Of a stretch of DNA of 64,000 nt, positions 32,406-42,390 are shown one piece after another. This DNA is from Enoplolaimus lenunculus (taxonomy: Eukaryota; Nematoda; Enoplea; Enoplida; Thoracostomopsidae), in the NCBI GenBank assembly GCA_030248215.1, contig JASANG010000411.1:1-64000 (forward strand). The letters are read 5' to 3'. Each line of letters opens with the position of its first letter. The stretch's first letter is position 1. Both the position numbers and the translations under genes were made by a program. The notes under the pieces are model-generated. The model saw only the letters and a program-made list of their open reading frames with translations. It did no database searches and was not told the origin of the DNA.

Positions 32406-35400
32406 CTGAAATCCAATTCTGCTATTGTGGCGTTATGGTAGCGTTATCGTTTAAAATTCAAGCTCAAATTGGCTAAAGCGGAAGTTTTGTGCACATCCTT
32501 TCCTCTTCGCTTGCCCAAATTCGCCCGACTTATAAAGAAACTACGGCAAATATGAAATTGAAATTGAGCAAAGTTTTTAATCTTTTTAGCCCGTTGAAAG
32601 CAGACGAGGAAAGTAATTTTTTATGTTTTAGCTTGGTGAGCTGGAATATTAATGTAAGCAATAAAATTTATCTTCATAACGGAGTCGCATTCTATCGGTA
32701 AGATTTTGTTTTCAATTTCAATTCTGACTTTGGCTAACGTCACTTTTAATGGCGTAACAGTAGATTAAGCGTATTCCTAAGCCTCAGCCTAAGCCTAAGG
32801 GTTTGAAAAAATGTGTTCCTACGCTTAAGCCTAAGCGTTGCAAAAATGTGTTCCTAAGCCTAAGCCTAAGCAAACAATGTAATCTAGAATCTAAACCTAC
32901 TCTTTTATAGACCCACCAGAAACTTGGAGGCCCCTAAAGCCCTATACACACATGCAAGTTTTTGCTGCGAGAACTTGCAGCTGCAACTTGCACGAAATAC
33001 TTGCAGCTGCAAGTATTTGTAAAGAATATAACTTTTATTCTGAATCTTGACATGAATTTATGTGAATAATTTGCAGACCACTGCAATAAATATCAAACAT
33101 AACTTATATTCTATCAGTTTAGCCAATGATGATAAATGAATTAGACTTGCTGGACTATTCATACCTACGAATTAATTCTTCGCATATATTAATCATGAAT
33201 AACTTGCAGCTGCAAGTTTCAGTTGTAAGAAACATTCATGCGCAAAGAAGGCTATACTCGAAATTTCTTGACTTGAAAAAGTTTTCATCCCGATGCAATC
33301 TTTATTTAATGCTTAAAAATTTAAATCTAGTCCCACTACTTTCGCCGTCGGCTGCGAAATATCAAACAAGTTAGATATTTGAATTAATTCACACTTCTTG
33401 AATAAATTCAATAAGTCTGAATTAATTCAAAAGGCGGTCAGCAACATGTCTTCTGATTGGCCAATAAAAATGCAAGTGCAAGAAATTCGAGCGGTTTGCG
33501 ACGGCGTTCACACGTGTGAATTAAATTCAATCACATGAATTCTAATGAATAATTTGCAGCTGCAAGTACTTCAAATCTACTTTGTGACCAAACTTGCACA
33601 TGCAAGTTGCACGTGCAAGTTTTCACGTGCAAGTTTTTGCTGCAAAAACTTGCATGTGTGAATAGGGCTTTAAAGTAACATGGACTCTGACTTCTGTAAT
33701 AAAATTTTTAGAACGTTTAATTCAACGCTATTAAAGCGCTTATAATAGCAGTAAAAGCGGTAATCTCGTATGACTTGTAATTCGATCGCATTACCTCTGC
33801 TTTATCTTCTTGCTGCGTCAGTTGTTTTTGCACTTCACGCAGTGTTCGCTCCATTTGTATGCGTTCAGCTGCAATTGTTTTTGCAGCTTTTTGTTCAGCT
33901 GCGTTAATTGCTTTCTGTAATTCTATCATCGCATGCCGTCTCATTGATTGCACAGTTTCATCTGTTGAACAATAATTATCAGGATCTGTCACCAACTGAT
34001 GATATGTGCTACACACATGTGAAGATATATATACTGGCCAGGGTGCAAGCGGAATTGAAAACTGAAGAAGAACGAGCCGGAGGTCAACGAAACTTGCCGG
34101 AGCCGGAGGTGACGCGAAATTAGGTAGTAAAAATAATGATTGATTAGTTAATTTTAGTCAATATCTAATGCAATATGTTGTTTAAGTTGTTTGGTTTTTA
34201 CGCTATTAATTTTCTGCGAAATTTTGGAAATTCTTTTCTGAAAATTGTGGCAAAAGTAAAAAGAAACGCGTTAAACAGCTAAATTTTGCAAAATTATGCA
34301 AAATTTTACTATTGAAATTGCCGGAACCTCCGGCAAAAATTCTGCCGGAGCCGGAGGCAGACCTCCGGTTGTACCCTGATATATATACTGTAGTGACCCG
34401 GATAAGAGGGGGGACTGATATTTATCTGGCCTCTTCAGAGGGTACCCCCTTTGTTATTCGGTTACGGACTGTTATTTATTTTTAACTCACGCTCCGCCAC
34501 CCTTCGTTACTGATATATATATCCAGTACTGCAACTATCTGTTTTCTTTCAAGCTATGCGATTTGTTTTACTCTTATAATAATTTGGTTATCATGATGTC
34601 ATTGGTCAAAATTAATAAAACTGAAACACTCACTTTATCTAATTTGAGCATCGTTCAGGCTAATTTTTTGCCTTTATAATTAGATTTAAACCAATGATTG
34701 AACAACACTAATTTACAAAATAGGGAAAAATTGGCGCATGGGGTACTGTATTGTTTTACGATGCCCTCGAATCTAATATGTTTCTTGGCCAATGTTATTT
34801 TAAGGAGTGTAACAGTAGATTAAGCGTATTCGTAAACCTAAGCCTAAGCCTAAGCTAAGCGTTGCAAAAGCGTATTCATAAAACTAAGCTTAAGCCTAAG
34901 GCTAAGCCTAAGCGTTGCAAAAGCGTATCCATAAAACTAAGCCTAAGCCTAAGCGTTGCAAAAGCGTATTCATAAAACTAAGCCTAAGCCTAAGCGTTGC
35001 AAAAGCGTATCCATAAAACTAAGCCTAAGCCTAAGCGTTGCAAAAGCGTACCCATAAAACTAAGCCTAAGCCTAAGCGTTGCAAAAACGTATTCATAAAA
35101 CTAAGCTTAAGCCTAAGGCTAAGCCTAAGCGTTGCAAAAGCGTATCCATAAAACTAAGCCTAAGTCTAAGCCTAAGCCTAAGCGTTGCAAAAGCGTATTC
35201 ATAAAACTAAGCCTAAGCCTAAGCGTTGCAAAAGCGTATCCATAAAACTAAGCGTAAGCCTAAGCGTTGCAAAAGCGTATCCATAAAACTAACCCTAAGC
35301 CTAAGCCTAAGCGTTGCAAAAGCGTATCCATAAAACTAAGCCTAAGTCTAAGCGTTGCAAAAGCGTATCCATAAAACTAAGCCTAAGCCTAATCGTTGCA

Positions 35401-36955
35401 AAAGCGTATTCATAAAACTAAGCTTAAGCCTAAGCCTAAGCATTGCAAAAGCGCATCCATAAAACTAAGCCTAAGCCTAAGACTAAGCGTTGCAAAAGCG
35501 TATCCATAAAACTAAGCCTAAGCCTAAGCCTAAGCGTTGCAAAAGCGTATCCATAAAACTAAGCCTAAGCCTAAGTCTAAGCGTTGCAAAAGCGTATTCA
35601 GAAGACTAAGTCTAAGCGTTGTAAAAGCGTATTCCTAAGCCTAAGCGTAAACGTTGCAAAAAGGTGTTCGTAAATGTAAGACTAAGCCTAAGTAAAAATA
35701 TATAGTCAAGAATATAAGCCTGCTCTTTTACAGACCCGCCAGAAACCGGAACGGCCCTGAAAGTAACATGGCCCTGTTTTTTATATTCTACACTTTACCT
35801 TTTTCTTTCGATTGCTAAAACTCTATTATTGACATGTACAAGTTCTTGCTGCAAGAAACTTTCAGCTGCAACTTGTAGGTGTAACTTCAATTCCAAAACC
35901 CTTTCACAAAACTTTGCGTCTGTGCTTTAGAAGTTCTCACTGCAAAAACTTGCACTGCCAGAATGATTTTCGCTTTGAAACTGTTCACTGCCCACAGGCG
36001 AGATGACAAAGTTATTTTTAACTTTTACCTGCTTTTCGTTTTACTTCGTCAAGCTTCTCAGCGTTGTTTGCAGCAGTCATTGATTCGCGTGAACGTAGTT
36101 TCCCATTCCAAATTTGTGATACACGCAGTCGGTGTTGAAATAGCGTCAGTGCGTAGCGTAAATGTTCCATGTTTGCCATAAAATTTGAGAATAACTGAAA
36201 TGTATTAATAGTATTTACAGTAGTCTACTGTGACGCTCTTTCAGACCTTCATTCACATTAACGATCTGATTTAGGTTTAGCCAAAACATATCAACGTTGG
36301 GGCCAATATAAAGAACAGGGTCGGAACAGTATTAAGCATATTCCTCAGCCTAAGCCTAATTTTAAGCCTAAGCCTAAGCGTAAGAATGAGCATATTCCTA
36401 AGCCTAAGCCTATTAAGACTAAACCTAAGTGTAAGAATAAGCATGTTCCTAAACCTAAGCCTAAGTCTAAACCAAGCAAAAAAATTAGTCTAAAGCTTAA
36501 GCTCACTCTATTGCAGTCTCCTAGAAAAACGTTCCGCCCTGATCTTTACCTTTTGCCAGCGTTTGTTCGGCTTATTCTGCATTTCCGACTCAATGGGCGT
36601 ATAACTCGCGAAGTAAAAACAAAATGTGTGAGCTTTCACGAGTCGTCTGTTTCGGTCAAAATCAGGTTCAACCAAGAGAATAGTTTCGTAACGGTTGTGC
36701 AACTTACACTTTCAATTGTATTCCAATCTTTTGCATACGATTCCCAAAATCCATTTGTTGCTGGGTGACCATCGTCAGCAGGAAGCTCGCATGTCTGCTG
36801 ATGAAGTTTCCCGTGTTCATTTAAGACTCCAAGGAGTTCGTTCAGGTTGCCGAAGCCATTTTGGATTTCAGTTAAGTGTTGCCTCATTTGTGGATGCAAC
36901 AAGAACTCGTCGCATAATGTTTTATGTTGCTGTTGTTGTTGTGGTTGTTGTTGTT

Positions 36956-36989
<34 letters not shown>

Positions 36990-37002
36990 CTGCTGCTGTT
37001 GT

Positions 37003-37040
<38 letters not shown>

Positions 37041-40000
37041 ATGATGATGTTGGTGTTGTTGTTGCGTTTGCTGCTGTTGCTGTAACTGCTGCTGTAATGC
37101 GTTCTGCTTTTGCAGTTCGATCAACTCACGCTGTAGCGTCTGTTGAAGTGCAACTCCAAACGAATTAGCTGTAAACAGATTATTAGTGTTGTTATTATTA
37201 TTAGTATTATTATTATTAGTATTGTTATTATTATTATTATTATTGTTGTTGTTGTTATTGTTATTGTTGTTGCGTTCGCCAAGCTTAGCGCTGGCCTCTG
37301 TAATATGGTTTGGTAAAGTTGTTGCTGGTATAGAACCATTATTTGAGATTGTTACGCTCGCAGACGATAACGTAGTTGAGGGTTCTTCAGGAGAAACTGT
37401 CCCATTTGCGAGAGGCATTCTGCGATCAGACCACATTTTCGTGACAGATGCGTCGTGGACAGCATCTCCCAAACGTGGGATACCAGCCAACGTTACGGAG
37501 AAAGGTTTGATATCGACGTTTGTGGCCGCTGTAGTTGATGATGTTAGGCCATTGGCTACCACGGTACTGGACGACGTTACCGTAATGGATCGAAGTACCG
37601 CATGTTTTGCGATTGGAGCTCCATGATGGGACCCGTTTGATTCTAGAACGTCCGTTGTGGCCGTTGCGCTAAAACAATTGAAGAAATGCTCAACGTACTT
37701 CTTACTGTAATTGTCACCGATGATGCGGCCCATGTATAGAAGGGGCCGGAACAGTAGTATAAGCATATTCCTAAGCCTAAGCCTAAGCCTAAGCGTATGG
37801 ATGAGCCTATTCCTAAGCCTAAGCCTAAGCGTATGGATGAGCCTATTCCTAAGCCTAAGCCTAAGCCTAAGCGTATGGATGAGCCTATTCCTAAGCTTAA
37901 GCGTAAGCCTAAGCCTAAGCAAAAAAATTAGTCTAATGCTTAAACTGACTCTATTATAGCCTCTCCGGAAAACGATCCGGCCCTGTTCTATACATGGGCC
38001 GATGCTGCTATAGATCTTAAGTCGCTTAAACTTTTCCTTCAGCTATTTACGGTTATTCACCCAACTGCGTGCCAGGATGCCGAAAATTGTTTATCAACGT
38101 GGCTGAGTTTGAGTAAGAATTACAGATGGGCTCCTGGTTCAATCTTCAATGACAGTTTTTTCGTTCAATTCAAATTTAACGCCTTGACGTAACTGTTCGA
38201 TGTTTACGAATAACTTATATGTAAATTTCTAGCGAATAATTTCGGTAAAATTTATATTCATTTGCCCTGGGCCATGTATAGAACAGGGCCGGATCGTTTT
38301 TCGGCGAGGCTGTAATCGAGTCAGTTTAAACTTTAGACTCGTGTTTTTGCTTAGGCTTTGGCTTAGCAATAATTTCATCCTTACGTTTAGTCTTACGCTT
38401 GAGTTTATGAATATGCTTATACTACTGGTTCCGGCCCTGTTCTGTACATGGGCCATTCGCCCTAATCCAGGTATATTTTAATTATATAATGGTGCAACCG
38501 TGTTTCTGTTTCTTAGCAGCTTGCTAACATTGTTTTTCAGTTGGCAAATTGAATTTATTTGTCTTAAAATAGAGTTAGGAATATACCTAAACGATGCTTT
38601 TCGTTTACGAGCCAACGGATTGCGAATCCCGGTGCCAGTTGTTGGAATGATCTGCGAATTTAAGCTTAGTGGCAGAGTTGAAACTGCAGTTACAGTCCGT
38701 CCTGATGCTAGACTAGAATTAGATTGACTCGGTTGTAGGTGTACCAGTGCGGTTGTCGTATTTGAAATATTGCCTAATTTTTGACTAGGTCCATTGGACG
38801 ACGGGTTCGTGCTGGTTAGTGGAGGCAAGCCGAAAATTTCTGGTTCACTTGTGACAGTAATCGACGCCGGACTTTGGCAAGGACTAAGTTTACATGGTCG
38901 TTTTTCTGACGGTTCGTCAGAGTTGGCGAGTCCGTGTTGTTTATAACCTGGTTTATCGCGATACAAGCTCGATGTTGCCGGGACGTGATTAGTTGTTGAT
39001 CCGTTCGAAATATGGCTGGAGAATAGAAGAGTTTCGGTGATTGCTTTGGACGATTCAGCGAGTTCTTCGTGGAGCAGTGGAAGTGTGGCCTGAAAGTAAA
39101 AAGAAATATTATTTTATTTGGTTGTTTTGTAGCGCTTTAAATGTGTCTTCAGACTGCTGTACTGCAAATATTTGTGACCCATGTACAGAAGAGGGCCGGA
39201 TCGTTTTCCGGAGGGGTATAATAGAGTCAGTTTAAGCTTTAGACTAATTTTTTTGCTTAGGCTTAGGCTTAGCAATAGGCTCATCCATACGTTTAGGCTT
39301 AGGCTTAGGCTTTGGAATATGCTTATACTACTATTCCGGGTCTGTTCTATACAAGGGCCATTTTTGTTGTATATATTTTGAATACCGTTTGCGTAATGCT
39401 GAGACATTTTAATTTATTGACGGCATGCAAATTTTTGTCATTCAAAGTCAAACGTACGCAACTGCGTTCTCTATTCTGCGGGTAAATTTTATTTAAAAAA
39501 TACTTACTCATCGCAATATTTCATGGCCAAAATGCAATTGTTTACAAGCGCCCGTATTTTCGCTTGCAATCCATGGGGAATTTGATATTAATTTCAAATT
39601 GACTTTGATTCTATGTTACCAATAATACAGTCTATCAGAATTAATCATCCACCAAAAGTTAAACTAATTTTGTTTAAATTTAGCTTTAAAATTATATCAT
39701 TTCAAATTTTAATCGGTCATCCCACCTTATAATGCGCGCGCTGATGTAAAAATTTGTAAAATCACCCGTTAGGCATCTGTGTACATATCGAAGCGGCAAC
39801 TAGCGTGTAGGTACAAGTTTATGCGGTACGTAGACAGTATTAATGGTCCTGACACTGTCCAAAGGAGTCGGGACAAAAGGTAAAATTTAAGCAAAATGCG
39901 CGTCCACTATAACGTGGATGTTCCATAAATATTTACTCTTTTTATTATTGAGAGTGTTCACTAAACCATCACTTCTTTATTAGATATCACTTACCTTGAG

Positions 40001-40564
40001 AAATGGAACAACAGACGGCCGAAACGGAAACTTGGTACTCGGTGGTAATCGGCTGAAGAATTCATCGACGCTCAATTTCCCAACCTGAAACCAAAATATA
40101 ACCGTGTAACACGTTTTGTTTGACTTAATCAACATAAAGCACCAGTGTCACACGTGTTAGTTTTCGCAGCGACAACTCACAGCTGCAGTTTTTACAAGTC
40201 TAGATTTTTGACAGAACGAACACACGCTTGTGTTGCACGTGAAAATTGGTGCTGCAAGTTTAAGTTGCAAAAATTGGCACACTTGCACAATGCACCTGAT
40301 CATTCTTTCTGCAAAAACTCACACGTGTGAATGGTACTTGAGTCAACAAAACGGTTGAAGAAATTTGATTGAAAACTGATCCCGTTAGCATAAGTAGCTA
40401 CACGTTAGTATATATCACTAGTAAAAATAGATTAACTTCGAATCCAATACAACATTGGAAGAAATATTCATTGCAGTGTACATGATCTTATTGCTAAACG
40501 ATATTAAGTGCAAGCGCATAGCAAAAATTTCAAACTGCAATAGGAGTGCACAAATGAGACTCAA

Positions 40565-40640
<76 letters not shown>

Positions 40641-41363
40641 TAGCATTATGAGATAGTTTGTTCGACTGCTACAGATGTTTTAACAATTATTAACGTTTGC
40701 AAATATATATTACACGGCTGCCAGCTTTGCGCAAACGTATGCGAAAGCACAAAAATTTCATTGCAAATTTTCATTTCGTCGAACAATCACGTGTATTTCC
40801 TAGCAATTATTGTAAACAAAGTAAATGCTGGAAAGTTGCCCAAAATGCGTATGTGGGGCGTTCCAGCTTTAATACATAGATTAATTTTGAAGCTTGGATT
40901 TTTAGCTAAATTTGTACAAAATTTAAAGGTTTTATTGAAACAAATACCCCTACAAAATGTATCAACTCACCACAAGATCAAGCATTAAATCTTTGACCGT
41001 TGACCCAAGCTTAACGTCTAAATTCAACGCGAATTGATGAATTGTTGTCAAAAATCGTTTCAATTTTGATACTTGCTTGTCTGGAGCCAGAGGTTCATTG
41101 TCTTGTTGTGGTTGCTGTTGGTGTTGTTTTTGTTGTGGTTGCTGTTGGTGTTGTTTTTGTTGTGGTTGTTGTTGTTCTTCTTCTTCCTCTTGTAGCTTTT
41201 TCTCATGCTTTGATGGTGAAATTTTTATATTTTGGACATTTTCGCCATTTGTGTCTTTTTTGACGATGCTTAGTGCGTGCGTAGCCGATTTCAATTTGTC
41301 CGGTGACGGTGTTTCGTTACGTTGTTTCGGTGATTTTTTGCTTGGACTATTATTTGCTGACAT
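31308..41363 (-). CDS. nervy: MTG/ETO/Nervy-family corepressor (spliced, 7 coding exons)
   Basis: Proteins of this family bind DNA-binding factors and recruit NCoR/SMRT, Sin3 and histone deacetylases in the nucleus; Drosophila Nervy also anchors protein kinase A. Exons in order of translation: 41363-40971, 40084-39995, 39089-38587, 37668-36708, 36194-36029, 33961-33795, 32405-31308. They total 3,378 nt, or 1,125 aa plus stop, against roughly 600-750 aa for human and fly members. NHR1/TAFH spans exons 1-3, NHR2 the exon 4/5 junction, NHR3 exons 5-6, and MYND starts exon 7. The extra length is Gln/Asn-rich exon 4 and a 320-residue tail after MYND. An in-frame TAA lies just upstream of the ATG. 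The symbol is by homology; one-to-one orthology is inferred. Confidence 0.95.
32732..33683 (+). mobile_element. TTAGGC element B3, split by element E2
   Basis: The left part (32732-32934) and the last few bases (33673-33683, AAGTAACATGG) are the two ends of one family B element in Nervy-like intron 6. Between them sits a family E element flanked by TA on each side. Family B was therefore already in place when E2 inserted. Confidence 0.8.
32937..33670. mobile_element. Family E element E2 (longest copy)
   Basis: The terminal repeats start AAGCCCTATACACACATGCA and, inverted, AAGCCCTATTCACACATGCA; TA is duplicated at 32935-32936 and 33671-33672. CTTGCAGCTGCAAG palindromes and TGCACGTGCAAG words fill the ends. 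The core has a short open frame (33126-33374) that resembles nothing I know. Confidence 0.8.
33795..33961 (-). CDS. nervy: Nervy-like exon 6 (NHR3 coiled coil)
   Basis: Gives [20 protein letters not shown] then [20 protein letters not shown] and ends [10 protein letters not shown]. It matches human NHR3 (VKRQAMSELQKAVSEAERKA, then ERAKMERT, then NQQEDSSE). This is a charged coiled coil; in fly Nervy the region binds protein kinase A regulatory subunit. Donor GTAATG, phase 0. Confidence 0.95.
34038..34379. mobile_element. Family H element in Nervy-like intron 5
   Basis: The ends are CCAGGGTGCAAGCGGAATT and, inverted, CAGGGTACAACCGGAGGTC. GCCGGAGCCGGAGG words occur near both. It starts 76 bp upstream (gene sense) of exon 6, on the intron side of its acceptor. 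Confidence 0.7.
34388..34545. mobile_element. Family D fragment
   Basis: Starts TAGTGACCCGGATAAGAGGG and continues TTATTCGGTTACGGACTGTT and CACGCTCCGCCACCCTTCG, as in the complete copies at 41910-42344 and 53969-54400; the remainder is absent. Confidence 0.75.
34787..35773 (+). mobile_element. TTAGGC element B4, expanded to ~1 kb
   Basis: Normal family B ends (GGCCAATGTTATTTTAAGGA, and inverted GGCCATGTTACTTTCAGGGC) enclose about 19 tandem units of roughly 41-53 bp. Each unit is one to four CCTAAG words plus GCGTTGCAAAAGCGTATCC and ATAAAACTAAG. Unit lengths differ by steps of six, as expected from gain and loss of single hexamers. The element lies in Nervy-like intron 5. Confidence 0.93.
35832..35962. 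repeat. Family E fragment
   Basis: Contains ACAAGTTCTTGCTGCAAGAA and GCAAAAACTTGCACTGCCAG but lacks clear ends. Confidence 0.55.
36029..36194 (-). CDS. nervy: Nervy-like exon 5 (NHR2 and NHR3 start)
   Basis: After TTTCAG the product is [29 protein letters not shown]. Joined to the end of exon 4 (DWNTIES), it lines up without gaps against the 28-residue human NHR2 stretch that starts WKHLDHLLNCIMDMVEK. The match keeps W, several L/M positions, E and R-x2-LT, but is otherwise diverged. The exon ends [11 protein letters not shown], the start of NHR3. Donor GTAAAA, one base left over. Confidence 0.9.
36301..36557 (+). mobile_element. TTAGGC-bearing element A3 (Nervy-like intron 4)
   Basis: Left end GGCCAATATAAAGAACAGGG, several CCTAAGCCTAAG blocks separated by GTAAGAATGAGCATATTCC, then TTAGTCTAAAGCTTAAGC and a decayed right end. 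Confidence 0.85.
36708..37668 (-). CDS. nervy: Nervy-like exon 4 (poly-Asn/poly-Gln; NHR2 start)
   Basis: The acceptor TTTTAG gives [19 protein letters not shown]. About 320 codons follow, with an Asn/Thr run near 37180-37275 (AAT/AAC codons) and a Gln/His run near 36930-37090 (CAA/CAG/CAT/CAC). The end reads [14 protein letters not shown], and the Trp begins NHR2. Frames upstream of 37668 on this strand run into a transposon (37728-38000) and are not exon. Donor GTAAGT, phase 0. Confidence 0.92.
37728..38000 (+). mobile_element. TTAGGC-bearing element A4 (Nervy-like intron 3)
   Basis: Well preserved. The ends are GGCCCATGTATAGAAGGGGC and, inverted, GGCCCATGTATAGAACAGGG. Four blocks of CCTAAGCCTAAG are spaced by GCGTATGGATGAGCCTATT. 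The antisense frame through it (repeating [12 protein letters not shown]) is transposon and not part of exon 4. Confidence 0.92.
38270..38454 (-). mobile_element. TTAGGC-bearing element A5 (Nervy-like intron 3)
   Basis: Both ends are intact (GGCCATGTATAGAACAGGGC and, inverted, GGCCCATGTACAGAACAGGG). The hexamer run is partly decayed (TTAGGCTTTGGCTTAG). It is opposite in orientation to A4, 270 bp away in the same intron. Confidence 0.9.
38587..39089 (-). CDS. nervy: Nervy-like exon 3 (end of TAFH, Ser/Pro/Thr linker)
   Basis: Opens [20 protein letters not shown], matching the last TAFH helix of ETO (ANLPLLQRELLHCARLAKQ). The rest is a disordered linker with [19 protein letters not shown] and, near its end, [11 protein letters not shown], a basic patch that could be a nuclear localisation signal. 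Donor GTATAT, leaving two bases (AG) that pair with exon 4. Confidence 0.92.
39177..39359 (-). mobile_element. TTAGGC-bearing element A6 (Nervy-like intron 2)
   Basis: The ends resemble GACCCATGTACAGAAGAGGG and, inverted, GGCCCTTGTATAGAACAGAC. It contains TTAGGCTTAGGCTTAG twice. The right end lies several hundred bases from exon 2. Confidence 0.9.
39995..40084 (-). CDS. nervy: Nervy-like exon 2 (TAFH core)
   Basis: Thirty codons: [20 protein letters not shown] then [10 protein letters not shown], matching ETO TIEEFHSKLQEATNFPLRP and FVIPFLK. Acceptor TTTCAG, donor GTAAGT; phase 0 at both ends. Confidence 0.96.
40137..40340. mobile_element. Family E element E4 (Nervy-like intron 1 / exon 2 side)
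   Basis: AAGCACCAGTGTCACACGTG at the left and ACTCACACGTGTGAATGGTA at the right, with CTCACAGCTGCAG inside. A diverged copy, 53 bp upstream (gene sense) of the exon 2 acceptor. Confidence 0.6.
40568..40640. repeat. (AAT)n microsatellite in Nervy-like intron 1
   Basis: About 24 uninterrupted AAT/ATA triplets; the apparent poly-Asn frame on the + strand is a by-product. Confidence 0.95.
40716..40885 (+). repeat. Family F dispersed repeat
   Basis: GCCAGCTTTGCGCAAACGTA start, ACAATCACGTGT centre, GTGGGGCGTTCCAGCTTTAA end; homologous to 22034-22200, 48471-48655 and 60199-60380. Confidence 0.65.
40971..41363 (-). CDS. nervy: Nervy-like exon 1 (N-terminus, first half of TAFH)
   Basis: Begins [20 protein letters not shown], is Lys/Ser/Gln-rich (QQPQQKQHQ repeats) and ends [20 protein letters not shown] then VKDLMLDLV. 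This matches the opening of NHR1/TAFH in human ETO (RFLTTLQQFGNDISPEIGE). Donor GTGAGT, phase 0. Confidence 0.95.
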
Positions 41364-41445
41364 AGCTAGTTTCGGTACTAAAGTTGTGTATTAATTATAA
41401 TTCGGTTGTTATTTATTACTGTGAAAATTTTATGTTACAAAGATT

Positions 41446-41583
41446 GGCCCATGTTACTTTTACGGGCGTCTAGGTTCCTGGCGGGTCTATGAAAGAGTAG
41501 GTTTTGATTCTAGATTGCATTTTTTTGCTTAGGTTTAGGAATGCGCTTAATCTACTGTTACGCCCATAAAAGTAACATTGGCC
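41446..41583 (-). mobile_element. TTAGGC-bearing element B5, just upstream of the Nervy-like ATG
   Basis: A short but complete family B copy: GGCCCATGTTACTTTTACGG at one end and, inverted, GGCCAATGTTACTTTTATGG at the other. Only one TTAGG word is left inside. It begins 83 bp upstream of the start codon, so it lies in the 5' UTR, promoter or a 5' intron. Confidence 0.88.
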
Positions 41584-41909
41584 CAAAAATTCATGGTTTA
41601 GTTTTTGAACTTCTTCTCTAAGTTACATTCTGAAAAAATACTGTCATGACCGATTAAGTTCTTGAAACTAAGAAAACATTGCTACGAAATGATGGACGTG
41701 TTTCCGAATACTCAGTTTGAAAACTTTATTACACAAATTGCTGGTTTAGTAATGAAAAAATTATGAAAACTGCCAGGAATTAGTGGAAATATTTTTCTAT
41801 TAACTTTAAAATTCGAACGGAATCCATCTTGAAATTGACAAAAATATAGTACATCAGGAATTGGCGAACATTTCTGTAGTCATTTTAACTGTCAAAAGAA
41901 AATACTGTA

Positions 41910-42344
41910 GTGACCCGAATACGAGGGGGGAAGACTGATATTTATTTGGCCTCTCCTGGGGATACCCCGCTTGTTATTCGGTTACGGACTATTATTTATT
42001 TTTAACCCACGCTCCGCCGCACTTCGTTACTGATATATATCCGGTACTGCAATTATCCGTTGAATTAAACGTATATTTGTCTCGTTTCTATAGTTTGAGC
42101 GATAATAAAAGGTAATACTTAGGAATGTACTTTCAAAATTTAAGTACGCTTTAAAGTTTCGAACTCAACTTTATTTGTTCCTGGACTCATTTGTGCACTA
42201 CAACTAGGTATAATTGACATTTATGGACTCCAATTAGGGTTTAGGGACTATCCGCTTAGGGACTCAAGGATACGGACTCCAATTGATTCGGACTTCAAAA
42301 TGGGGACCCCCTCTTATTACCCCTCCCCCTCTTATTCGGGTCAA
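41910..42344 (+). mobile_element. Family D element, near-complete
   Basis: The ends are TGACCCGAATACGAGGGGGG and, inverted, TTGACCCGAATAAGAGGGGG. The same element occurs at 53969-54400 in the opposite orientation. The interior has a run of GGACTCCAATTAGGGTTTAG and GGGACTC words but no open frame. A non-autonomous DNA element. Confidence 0.85.
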
Positions 42345-42390
42345 CACAGAAGTTTATCTGTAATTATATTGCCGTTCGACGCTACTGCCT

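Noticed and set aside
34787-35773. True telomere or chromosome end
   Set aside because: The TTAGGC words are interrupted by a fixed non-telomeric spacer, enclosed by transposon ends, and sit in an intron.
36695-37626. Plus-strand frames rich in Val and Leu
   Set aside because: Antisense of the Asn/Gln runs in exon 4 of the Nervy-like gene.
37700-37922. Extension of the 428-codon - strand frame upstream of Nervy-like exon 4
   Set aside because: The extra residues ([12 protein letters not shown] repeats) come from a TTAGGC-bearing transposon; the true acceptor TTTTAG at 37669 keeps phase with exon 3.
40455-40643. 62-codon frame ending in poly-Asn
   Set aside because: Runs into an (AAT)n microsatellite in an intron.
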